A stretch of 5,718 bases of DNA from an uncultured Oscillospiraceae bacterium (GTDB lineage Bacteria; Bacillota; Clostridia; Oscillospirales; Ruminococcaceae): positions 1 to 5,718 of the forward strand of contig CAKRVU010000093.1 in assembly GCA_934408835.1 (NCBI GenBank), given 5' to 3'. Shown piece by piece: positions 1-5,403 of the stretch. Position 1 is the first letter of the stretch. Each line of letters opens with the position of its first letter. The notes beneath the pieces are model-generated. The model searched no databases. It was not told the origin of the DNA and saw nothing but the letters and a program-made list of their open reading frames with translations. A program made the position numbers and the translations under genes.

Positions 1-331
1 CCCAACTTTCTGCTACATTCTTTTTCTCAAGACCCCATTCTTCGAAAAACAGCGGGAATGGGTATGTACTGAATGAAGTTAGCGTGTGGTTTGCGCTATT
101 CAATAGAAATTTTGTGCCGCAGGCTATGGAACAAAACTTTCCAATGATGAGCTTATCGTGATTAATGGGATAATGATACAAGACATTATTTTGTTCAAAC
201 TTCATAGGATCGACAAAATCATGATACATGGTATAATCGCCAACTTCGATACTGGGGTTGGTGATTACATTTTTAAGATAGACAGTTTGTGTATCTCCTG
301 TTCTTGGATATATTTTTTTTGGATTAGTCAT
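1..331 (-). CDS. Vat/CatB-type xenobiotic O-acetyltransferase (streptogramin A acetyltransferase-like), C-terminus beyond the window
   Basis: Only the first 110 codons are present; the frame is open to the window edge. The translation begins MTNPKKIYPR and resembles the N-terminal half of the Vat streptogramin A acetyltransferases, which belong to the left-handed beta-helix (hexapeptide) acyltransferase family and move acetyl from acetyl-CoA to a hydroxyl of the drug. Seen here: hexapeptide-like turns around residues 28-33 and 61-73 (LIIGKFCSIACG), then NSANHTLTS at 78-86. His82 falls at the same number as the catalytic His of Vat(D) as I recall it. A Trp-containing segment follows at 91-100. 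The start is fixed by a GAGGAG ribosome binding site at 342-337, five bases upstream. The gene follows the oxidoreductase operon but is separated by a terminator and has its own candidate promoter. Family membership is firm. Streptogramin as the real substrate is inference, because many chromosomal relatives are untested. Confidence 0.85.
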   Translation of the reverse strand, partial: MTNPKKIYPRTGDTQTVYLKNVITNPSIEVGDYTMYHDFVDPMKFEQNNVLYHYPINHDKLIIGKFCSIACGTKFLLNSANHTLTSFSTYPFPLFFEEWGLEKKNVAESW

Positions 332-358
332 TGAAACTCCTCTATTTGGCAATATCAT

Positions 359-387
359 ATTATATTTGTTTATTTATGCATTTTTAA
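359..387 (-). promoter_or_regulatory. Candidate sigma-A promoter of the acetyltransferase gene
   Basis: Read on the minus strand, a perfect TATAAT -10 box lies at 364-359, about 27 bases upstream of the acetyltransferase ATG. A 17-base spacer separates it from TTAAAA at 387-382, which matches the TTGACA consensus at 4 of 6 positions. It lies downstream of the terminator at 540-565, as expected if this gene is expressed independently. The surroundings are very AT-rich, so a chance match to the weak -35 is possible. Confidence 0.45.
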
Positions 388-533
388 TATTTTGATAAAA
401 TAAAACGACTTTTGAAACACAATTTTATGACTCAAAAGATGTACAGTTAAATTGCTTGACAGATATTCGAGGCATTTTTGATTCATATTTGGATAGCAAG
501 TACATAATTTTAGTATGTATATTGTCATTCATA

Positions 534-565
534 GCAAAAATTTCCCGGAAAATATTCCGGGAAAT
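534..565 (-). terminator. Rho-independent terminator of the 2-oxoacid:ferredoxin oxidoreductase operon
   Basis: A perfect 11-bp inverted repeat (ATTTCCCGGAA / TTCCGGGAAAT) has a 4-base loop and spans 540-565. On the minus strand the stem runs directly into a T-tract (TTTTTG at 541-536, partly shared with the stem). It begins about 57 bases after the gamma-subunit stop, the right position and orientation to end the operon. The 290 bases between gamma stop and acetyltransferase start hold only this hairpin and the acetyltransferase promoter. Short reading frames across it look like chance. Confidence 0.85.
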
Positions 566-621
566 CCGATCAATCAATTCAAAGCAAAAGGAATTCTGAA
601 CAATTGTCTTCATTATTCATC

Positions 622-1155
622 TTATTCGCAATATTGGTACCCCAATTTCAACGCCGCATCATTTGACTGTAGCAAATGTGATTTACGAGGAGGAATTGTC
701 TCTTTTAATGCCTGTTGCATGGTTTCATAGGACGTGAATTTGGTTTTTTGCAACAGATACCCGACAGTTATAATATTAGCAAGTCCTGTAAGATTTTCCT
801 GTTGTGCCATTGCCGAAGCCGGTATTCCCATCTGAGAAATTCCTTTGCATTCTTTTACTTCTTCCACTAATGTGCTATCATAGATCACCAATCCACCTTG
901 TTGTACGTTATCAATAAATTTATGATAAGACGGTTGATTCATTACAACAAACCAATCAGGGTGAGATACCAACGGGCTACCTATCGGCTCTTTTTGGAGA
1001 CAAACCGAACAATTTGCCGTACCTCCCCGCATTTCGGGACCATACGATGGCAACCACGAGACTTCTATGTGATCCAACATTCCTGTATGGGCAACTGCTT
1101 TGCCTGCAAAAAGAATCCCCTGACCTCCAAAACCAGCAAACAAAATACCTGGCAT
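622..1155 (-). CDS. 2-oxoacid:ferredoxin oxidoreductase, gamma subunit (KorC/VorC-type)
   Basis: This 177-residue protein is the gamma subunit of a CoA-dependent 2-oxoacid:ferredoxin oxidoreductase and has the usual size for separately encoded family members. Diagnostic features are the N-terminal glycine-rich GFGGQGI at residues 8-14 and SYGPEMRGG at 37-45, followed by TANCSV; both are signatures of this domain. In multidomain relatives the equivalent domain helps form the CoA and catalytic site. It sits in the cytoplasm in complex with the alpha, beta and ferredoxin subunits encoded just upstream. The start overlaps the beta-subunit stop by one base (TAATG at 1157-1153), suggesting translational coupling, and an AAGGGGG ribosome binding site lies seven bases ahead of the ATG. 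The stop is TAA and a terminator follows. The protein looks intact. The substrate cannot be inferred from this subunit. Confidence 0.93.
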   Translation of the reverse strand: MPGILFAGFGGQGILFAGKAVAHTGMLDHIEVSWLPSYGPEMRGGTANCSVCLQKEPIGSPLVSHPDWFVVMNQPSYHKFIDNVQQGGLVIYDSTLVEEVKECKGISQMGIPASAMAQQENLTGLANIITVGYLLQKTKFTSYETMQQALKETIPPRKSHLLQSNDAALKLGYQYCE

Positions 1156-1910
1156 TAAAACACCCCCTTTTCGGTGCGATCACAGAAAACGCCCAGCGGA
1201 AAATAAGGAATCATTTCGTCTTCAACACGCTTCATGGCATCGATAGGAGCCATACCCCAGTTTGTAGGACAGGTGGATAATACTTCTATAATCGAAAAAC
1301 CTTTTCCTTCTCTTTGGGCTGTAAACGCCTTCCGAATAGATTTCTTTGCCGCAATAATGCGGGGTACTGTATGGACGCTTACCCGTTCAGCATATGCTAC
1401 GCCATCCAAGGTGGAAAGCATCTCACAAACGCGAATCGGGAATCCATTGTGTTGTACACTTCTTCCAAACGGAGTAGTTTGAGTCACCTGTCCAGGAAGA
1501 GTAGTAGGTGCCATTTGCCCTCCGGTCATACCATATATGGTATTATTAATGAAAATTATCGTAATATTTTCGCCTCTAGCAGCGGCATGTACCGTCTCTG
1601 CTGTGCCAATTGCCGCCAAATCACCATCGCCTTGATAAGTGAAGATTACGCTGTCCTTTCCTAGAGCACGTTTTAAACCAGTTGCAACCGCCGGAGCGCG
1701 ACCGTGTGGCGCTTCCACCATATCGCAACTGAAATAATCATAAGACATAACCGAGCAACCAACCGACGCAACGCCAACCGTTTCGCCAAGGACGCCTAAA
1801 TCTTCAAGCGTTTCTGCTACGAGGCGATGTACAATCCCGTGGGTACAACCGGGACAATAATGAGTGCTTAACTCAGTCAAGCCTTTGGTCGCTCTTTCCA
1901 CACCTGCCAT
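1155..1910 (-). CDS. 2-oxoacid:ferredoxin oxidoreductase, beta subunit (thiamine-diphosphate binding)
   Basis: This 251-residue catalytic subunit binds thiamine diphosphate and one [4Fe-4S] cluster and carries out decarboxylation of the 2-oxoacid. The TPP/Mg motif is complete: GDGD at residues 94-97 and NN at 122-123, followed by the conserved IYGMTGGQ at 125-132. The cluster ligands expected from structurally characterised relatives are visible as Cys19 and Cys22 (CPGC), Cys52 (GCSV) and Cys214 (STCPTNWG). No key residue is missing and the length is normal for the KorB/VorA type. The ATG lies four bases after the alpha-subunit stop; a GGGGG-containing binding site is embedded in the last alpha codons, at a rather long spacing of about 11 bases. 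The stop TAA overlaps the gamma-subunit start. 2-Oxoglutarate and branched-chain 2-oxoacids are both plausible substrates. Confidence 0.94.
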   Translation of the reverse strand: MAGVERATKGLTELSTHYCPGCTHGIVHRLVAETLEDLGVLGETVGVASVGCSVMSYDYFSCDMVEAPHGRAPAVATGLKRALGKDSVIFTYQGDGDLAAIGTAETVHAAARGENITIIFINNTIYGMTGGQMAPTTLPGQVTQTTPFGRSVQHNGFPIRVCEMLSTLDGVAYAERVSVHTVPRIIAAKKSIRKAFTAQREGKGFSIIEVLSTCPTNWGMAPIDAMKRVEDEMIPYFPLGVFCDRTEKGVF

Positions 1911-1914
1911 ATCG

Positions 1915-2970
1915 TTATAGTCCCCCTACCATTTCCTTCAATTTGTCGATAATCTCTTGCGGTTTAGGCACAATTCCGCCAACACGACCATAAAACTCAA
2001 CCGGTCGGCTGTCTCCTATCGCTAATCTTACATCCTGCACCATCTGACCCATATTCATTTCAACCGATAAAAACGCCTTTGCCGACAATTTGCGCAACGC
2101 CTCATACGGATAGGGCCAAAGAGTAATTGGACGGACCATTCCAACCCGAATTCCCTGCTCTCTTGCTTGAACAACAGCGCTGCGACAAATGCGAGCGCAT
2201 GCACCAAATGCAACAAGCACAAATTCTGCGTCTTCTGTCTGGTATTCCTCAAAACGGACTTCAGTATCCTCTACTATTTGATATCGTTGATATCGCTCCA
2301 GATTGCTTTGCTCTAACTCTGATGGCTTTAAAATCAATGAGTTGATCACATTGTGTTTCCTTTGATTATGATGACCACAAGTAGCGTACTCCTTTTTAGG
2401 CAAAACTGTCTCATTTTCATCTGGAAATTCAACCGGTTCCATCATCTGACCCAACATTCCATCAGCCAGAATCATCGCGGGCATTCGATACTCATCTGCC
2501 TTATCAAAAGCGACTTGAGTAAGCGTTACCATTTCCTGTACACTATTCGGAGCAAACACCAATAACTGAAAATCCCCATGCCCCAAGGCGCGCGTTGCTT
2601 GAAAATAGTCCGACTGAGATGGTTGTATTCCACCTAATCCGGGTCCACCGCGTTGAACGTTCACGATGACGCATGGCAAGTCCGAACCTGCAATATAAGA
2701 AACGCCTTCCCCCTTCAGGCTTATTCCGGGAGAAGAAGAGGAGGTCATCACACGTGCACCAGCCGCTGAAGCGCCGAGAGTCATGTTGATTGCAGCGATC
2801 TCCGACTCTGCCTGTAAAAAAGTGCCTCCAACCTTTGGCATTCTCTTTGCCATATAAGCTGCTATTTCTGTCTGAGGTGTAATTGGATACCCAAAATAAA
2901 ACCGACAACCGCAACGAATTGCCGTTTCAGCAAGCGCCTCGTTTCCTTTCATTAAATATCGTTTTCCCAT
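1915..2970 (-). CDS. vorB: 2-oxoacid:ferredoxin oxidoreductase, alpha subunit (VorB/KorA-type)
   Basis: This 351-residue alpha subunit pairs with the beta subunit to form the TPP site. Family signatures seen include MKGNEALAE at 7-15, FGYPITPQTE at 26-35, QAESEIAA at 53-60 (the acidic residue expected to activate the cofactor), TSSSSPGISL at 76-85, RGGPGLGG at 107-114 and EMNMGQMVQDV near 304-314. This pattern is usually annotated as 3-methyl-2-oxobutanoate dehydrogenase subunit VorB, but KorA (2-oxoglutarate) members are close, so the symbol is tentative as to substrate. The frame is open upstream to 3060, but the ATG at 2970 is preferred. It has an AAAAGGAG site seven bases upstream, overlaps the ferredoxin stop by one base, and gives the usual family N-terminus. 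The longer start would add 30 residues that are only a shadow of the ferredoxin gene. Confidence 0.93.
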   Translation of the reverse strand: MGKRYLMKGNEALAETAIRCGCRFYFGYPITPQTEIAAYMAKRMPKVGGTFLQAESEIAAINMTLGASAAGARVMTSSSSPGISLKGEGVSYIAGSDLPCVIVNVQRGGPGLGGIQPSQSDYFQATRALGHGDFQLLVFAPNSVQEMVTLTQVAFDKADEYRMPAMILADGMLGQMMEPVEFPDENETVLPKKEYATCGHHNQRKHNVINSLILKPSELEQSNLERYQRYQIVEDTEVRFEEYQTEDAEFVLVAFGACARICRSAVVQAREQGIRVGMVRPITLWPYPYEALRKLSAKAFLSVEMNMGQMVQDVRLAIGDSRPVEFYGRVGGIVPKPQEIIDKLKEMVGGL

Positions 2971-3209
2971 TAATCGGCTCCTTTTTCTTTTACGCAATCC
3001 GGTTCCAACAAAATGGCAAGATCCGGACAAATTATCGAACACATACCACAATGAATACATTGATCTGGCTACAAAATTGTAACCGGTCGATACCCTTTTT
3101 CATTTAAATGTTCCGGTTCGAGAGCCAAAACATTATTTGGACAAACATGAATGCAAAGCTCACAGCCTTTACATCTATCTTGATTCAATTTTAATTGATT
3201 TTCAGACAT
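2970..3209 (-). pseudogene. Two-[4Fe-4S] ferredoxin subunit of the oxidoreductase (KorD/VorD-type), interrupted by an in-frame TAG
   Basis: Read through codon 47, this gene encodes 79 residues, a normal length for the small delta/ferredoxin subunit that passes electrons from the catalytic subunits. The first cluster motif is CKGCELCIHVCP at residues 13-24 and the second CIHCGMCSIICP at 51-62, both perfect C-x2-C-x2-C-x3-C-P. Codon 47, four codons before the second motif, is TAG. The frame then continues unbroken to a TAA at 2972-2970 that overlaps the alpha-subunit ATG, the same arrangement as at beta/gamma. GGAGG at 3220-3216 favours the second of two adjacent ATGs (3209, spacing six) over the first (3212). 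If UAG terminates, the product has 46 residues and one cluster motif. The alternatives are nonsense mutation, sequencing error, or readthrough/recoding. It is listed as a pseudogene only because the standard code predicts truncation. Confidence 0.85.
3069..3071 (-). other. In-frame UAG codon inside the ferredoxin subunit gene
   Basis: The plus strand reads CTA at 3069-3071, which is TAG in the ferredoxin frame, between an N-terminal half with one cluster motif and a C-terminal half with the second. The following base is C, a context known to favour leaky termination in several systems. CAATG-TATT-CATTG, a 5-bp stem with a 4-base loop, begins seven bases after the codon (3062-3049). By my recollection of the family, this position usually holds an acidic or polar residue just before Pro. 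CAG, GAG or AAG would be single-base precursors of TAG. Confidence 0.8.
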
Positions 3210-3224
3210 CATGATCCTCCGTTC

Positions 3225-3260
3225 TCTGTTTCCGAATAAAAGATTACCCTTCTGTTTCCG
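3225..3260. repeat. Separated 10-bp direct repeat in the ferredoxin leader
   Basis: TCTGTTTCCG occurs exactly at 3225-3234 and again at 3251-3260, a period of 26 bases. On the minus strand the copies read CGGAAACAGA, and the second one leads directly into the ferredoxin ribosome binding site region. No function is recognised. A match of this length in about 200 bases is uncommon but not extraordinary. Confidence 0.4.
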
Positions 3261-3345
3261 TATGTTCCATTGAAACAGCCAACGCTCAGCTATAATCGCA
3301 AAATACTGCTATGAATATCCATGCGATATGGAATATCAAAAGCGG

Positions 3346-3367
3346 TTGAACATTGATTGAACTTTGA
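3346..3367. repeat. Tandem 11-bp direct repeat upstream of the ferredoxin gene
   Basis: TTGAACATTGA (3346-3356) is followed immediately by TTGAACTTTGA (3357-3367), identical at 10 of 11 positions. The 11-bp period is about one helical turn, so a regulator could contact both copies on one face of the DNA. The repeat lies in the leader/promoter region, just upstream (on the minus strand) of the alternative -35 at 3339-3334. It may be an operator. The AT-rich context means chance cannot be excluded. Confidence 0.5.
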
Positions 3368-3398
3368 TTCGTTATCTTTAATTTTTAATAGTACAATT

Positions 3399-3407
3399 AT
3401 CATATCA
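3399..3407 (-). promoter_or_regulatory. Candidate extended -10 promoter for the oxidoreductase operon
   Basis: On the minus strand TGATATGAT at 3407-3399 fits an extended -10 element (TGnTATAAT) with one mismatch in the hexamer. No good -35 is seen at the right distance, which extended -10 promoters can tolerate. Transcription from here would begin near 3392 and give a leader of roughly 180 bases before the ferredoxin start. A weaker alternative lies further in: TTGATA at 3339-3334 with TATTCA at 3317-3312 (16-base spacer). No clear terminator hairpin is seen after the NTPase stop at 3426, so read-through from upstream is also possible. Confidence 0.35.
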
Positions 3408-3425
3408 CATTTTTGTTAATTTGTT

Positions 3426-4106
3426 TTAAATTTGTTGTGAATAATCCGCAGCTGCTCCACCCCGGGCAAACCGTGTAATCGGACGCACTGGGATAGGGAT
3501 TCTTTCTAATTGAAGTTTTAAGGCGAGTGATTCCTCAACTAAAATGGAGGAGAAAGGGAGACCGCTCAGCTTGGAAAACAACAAAAGCTCAGGCAAGGCG
3601 GCATAAATATCCTCTGCAGTTGTCATTTCTCCTAAATTTGGATTCCCCACAATGGTTGTCACCGGAAGCTTTGACGCTATTTCAATATTGCGCATTACTG
3701 TAAGAGCCTCTCGGGCGGTATTTGTTTGCGTGCGGTAAGGATTAACAAGATAAGAAACCTCATAAAGACGGTTCTGAATCATTTTGTTGTAACCTCCAAG
3801 GACAACCGCGCCCGCGTCATCTCCGCCAATATCAATAATCACCTGTTCTCTGTTTTGCAAGGCAGCCGCAATCTCGCCTGTAATGGCAGGTAAATCCAGA
3901 TTAGTGCCCGCAAAAACCGGAGCAATCAAAGAAATTCCGTATTGTTGCAAAAATGCTTGAAAGTCAAAGCTTCGATAATATGGATTCACCGTATCCAAAT
4001 CAATGAGAGTAACTTCTTTTCTTTCCGCCCTTTGTTGCATTGCCAAATTGACGGCATAGTTTGTTTTCCCACAACCATAAGTCCCTGTAATAATTTGAAT
4101 AGACAC
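3426..4106 (-). CDS. Small P-loop NTPase of unknown function
   Basis: This 226-residue cytoplasmic protein carries a clear Walker A motif, GTYGCGKT at residues 8-15, and a Walker B-like strand, VIIDIGG at 89-95 with Asp92. DLDTVNPYYRS at 36-46 resembles the acidic segment after strand 2 in SIMIBI-class (MinD/CobQ-like) NTPases. It has only one cysteine (Cys12, inside Walker A), so it lacks the CxxC expected of ApbC/Nbp35-type iron-sulfur carriers. No membrane segment or DNA-binding domain is apparent. The start codon is GTG, supported by an AGAAGG binding site eight bases upstream. It lies 36 bases after the S41 protease gene and about 210 bases before the ferredoxin operon. I believe similar NTPases occur beside such operons in other Clostridia, but this is recollection. 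Function is not assigned; a role in assembling or regulating the oxidoreductase is only a guess. Confidence 0.88.
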   Translation of the reverse strand: MSIQIITGTYGCGKTNYAVNLAMQQRAERKEVTLIDLDTVNPYYRSFDFQAFLQQYGISLIAPVFAGTNLDLPAITGEIAAALQNREQVIIDIGGDDAGAVVLGGYNKMIQNRLYEVSYLVNPYRTQTNTAREALTVMRNIEIASKLPVTTIVGNPNLGEMTTAEDIYAALPELLLFSKLSGLPFSSILVEESLALKLQLERIPIPVRPITRFARGGAAADYSQQI

Positions 4107-4142
4107 TAATTACACCTTCTTTTCTCATTGATACTATCTCTG

Positions 4143-5327
4143 TCATTTACTTAGTTTGGCGATGGCTTCTTGATATTGGGGGTCCTCCGAAAGTGGAAGA
4201 TTTCCGTTACGGTATGCTTCTAGTTGGGAGTCGCTCAGGCTTACTTCATAATCCGGAACAAGCCCAACCCCATCATAATTGTCACTTTTCGCGGGATTAT
4301 AATAAGCAGTTGTCAATTTAATTGCGCTTCCATCATGTAGCAAATGAGTTGTTTGTAATACACCTTTTCCATACGTCTTCTCTCCTACCTGAATTCCTTT
4401 TTCATAATCCTTGATATCACAAGTAAAAAGTTCTGCTGCGCTCGCTGTATTTCCGTTGGTCAAAACGACCATAGGTAGATCAATCTCTTCTGCACCTGAA
4501 CTTGCCAGCACTTCCGTGTTTCCATCCGCACGGGTTTGTGTCACCAACACGCCTTCCGGCAACAGCGTATCCAATATGCTGCAAACACTATCTAGTGTAC
4601 CGCCACCATTATCGCGCAAATCAAAGACGAGACTATTTGCTTCCTGATTGATCAAATCTGTTAACGCCTCTTGAAATTGCAAAACAGTGGATTGATGAAA
4701 GGCTGTGATTTTAATATATCCAATATTTCCATCCATTTGGCAAAAAACTGATGGGATTTCCACATTTTCGCGGATGACAGAGGTTTCAAACTCTTCATTG
4801 TTTCTGCAAACAGTTAGTACAACTGTTGTCCCGACTTCACCATGCAACAAATCGGTCGTCTGATCAAATCCGATTTCAGACACATATTGTCCGTCCACCT
4901 TTACAATTTCGTCCCCTGCCTGAAAACCAGCTTTAGCAGCAGGAGAATCGGGATACACCGTTAAAATTTCGATTGCACCGTCTGAAGATGGATGCACTGA
5001 GATACCAATTCCAACCAATTGACCTTCATTTTCTTCTGTCAATCTTGCAAATTCATCACTAGTATAATAAGCCGCATAAGGATCATCCAGCCCCATTAAA
5101 TATCCAATAGCCATCTGATCCGATATCGATGTATCATTGATTGGTTTAATATAATTCATTCGTGCATAATCGTCAATTTCCTCCACCTTCTGAAAATCAG
5201 TCCCTTTGTCCGGAAGTTTTAACAAATTCACACTGCCTGTAATGAAAAAGCAGGTCGTCAATAAAACAAATGCCGCCGTCAATAAGCATGATATCACAGC
5301 AGTTGTGAGCGAAACTTTTCGTTTCAT
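4143..5327 (-). CDS. S41 family C-terminal processing peptidase (CtpA-like), membrane-anchored
   Basis: This 394-residue protease has a short basic N-terminus (MKRK) and a hydrophobic segment at about 9-30, serving as a membrane anchor or uncleaved signal, so the rest should face outside. A PDZ domain spans roughly 100-177 (GQLVGIGISV ... DSPAAKAGFQAGDEIVKVDG). The peptidase core includes FDLRDNGGG at 235-243, the nucleophile Ser296 in GNTASAAEL and the general-base Lys321 in TYGKGVLQ, the Ser-Lys dyad of this family. The C-terminal YDGVGLVPDYEV motif is also typical. The ATG at 5327 is chosen over one at 5348 because AGAGGA lies six bases upstream of it and the 5348 ATG lacks a convincing site. 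Related proteases process or degrade envelope proteins, in several bacteria cell-wall hydrolases, which fits the M23 neighbour. Its substrate here is unknown. The stop is TGA. Confidence 0.93.
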   Translation of the reverse strand: MKRKVSLTTAVISCLLTAAFVLLTTCFFITGSVNLLKLPDKGTDFQKVEEIDDYARMNYIKPINDTSISDQMAIGYLMGLDDPYAAYYTSDEFARLTEENEGQLVGIGISVHPSSDGAIEILTVYPDSPAAKAGFQAGDEIVKVDGQYVSEIGFDQTTDLLHGEVGTTVVLTVCRNNEEFETSVIRENVEIPSVFCQMDGNIGYIKITAFHQSTVLQFQEALTDLINQEANSLVFDLRDNGGGTLDSVCSILDTLLPEGVLVTQTRADGNTEVLASSGAEEIDLPMVVLTNGNTASAAELFTCDIKDYEKGIQVGEKTYGKGVLQTTHLLHDGSAIKLTTAYYNPAKSDNYDGVGLVPDYEVSLSDSQLEAYRNGNLPLSEDPQYQEAIAKLSK

Positions 5328-5349
5328 ATCAGTTCCTCTTTTTATCATC

Positions 5350-5393
5350 CGACAAAAACGGCTGACCCTTCGCAGGACAGCCGTTTTTTGTCG
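5350..5393 (-). terminator. Intrinsic terminator after the M23 peptidase gene, close to the S41 start
   Basis: Arms AAAAACGGCTG (5354-5364) and CAGCCGTTTTT (5378-5388) form a GC-rich stem flanked by A and T tracts, with an inner CCT/AGG helix around TCGC. Outer bases CGAC/GTCG extend it with one bulged base. On the minus strand the stem is followed by TTTTTGTC, a good terminator for the M23 gene, whose stop is at 5404. Because of its flanking A/T symmetry it could also act on the opposite strand. It ends only about 22 bases before the S41 start codon. Confidence 0.8.
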
Positions 5394-5403
5394 AAAAAAT
5401 TTA

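Noticed and set aside
425..613. 62-codon minus-strand frame after the gamma subunit
   Set aside because: It contains the whole terminator hairpin at 540-565, has no convincing binding site, and its translation resembles no family I know.
2543..2914. 123-codon minus-strand frame and similar long plus-strand frames inside the oxidoreductase genes
   Set aside because: They overlap conserved coding sequence in other frames, are rich in Arg, Cys and Trp in a way typical of shadows, and show no family motif.
2971..3060. Extension of the alpha-subunit frame to an ATG at 3060
   Set aside because: The added 30 residues are the ferredoxin second-cluster region read out of frame, there is no binding site at 3060, and AAAAGGAG precedes the ATG at 2970.
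3222..3425. Very short frames (8-12 codons) in the ferredoxin leader, considered as leader peptides
   Set aside because: None has a ribosome binding site, and none has runs of regulatory codons or a terminator/antiterminator arrangement.
3222..3425. Riboswitch or T-box in the long leader
   Set aside because: No recognisable conserved core (no T-box TGGNACCGCG-like element) and no terminator hairpin before the ferredoxin gene.
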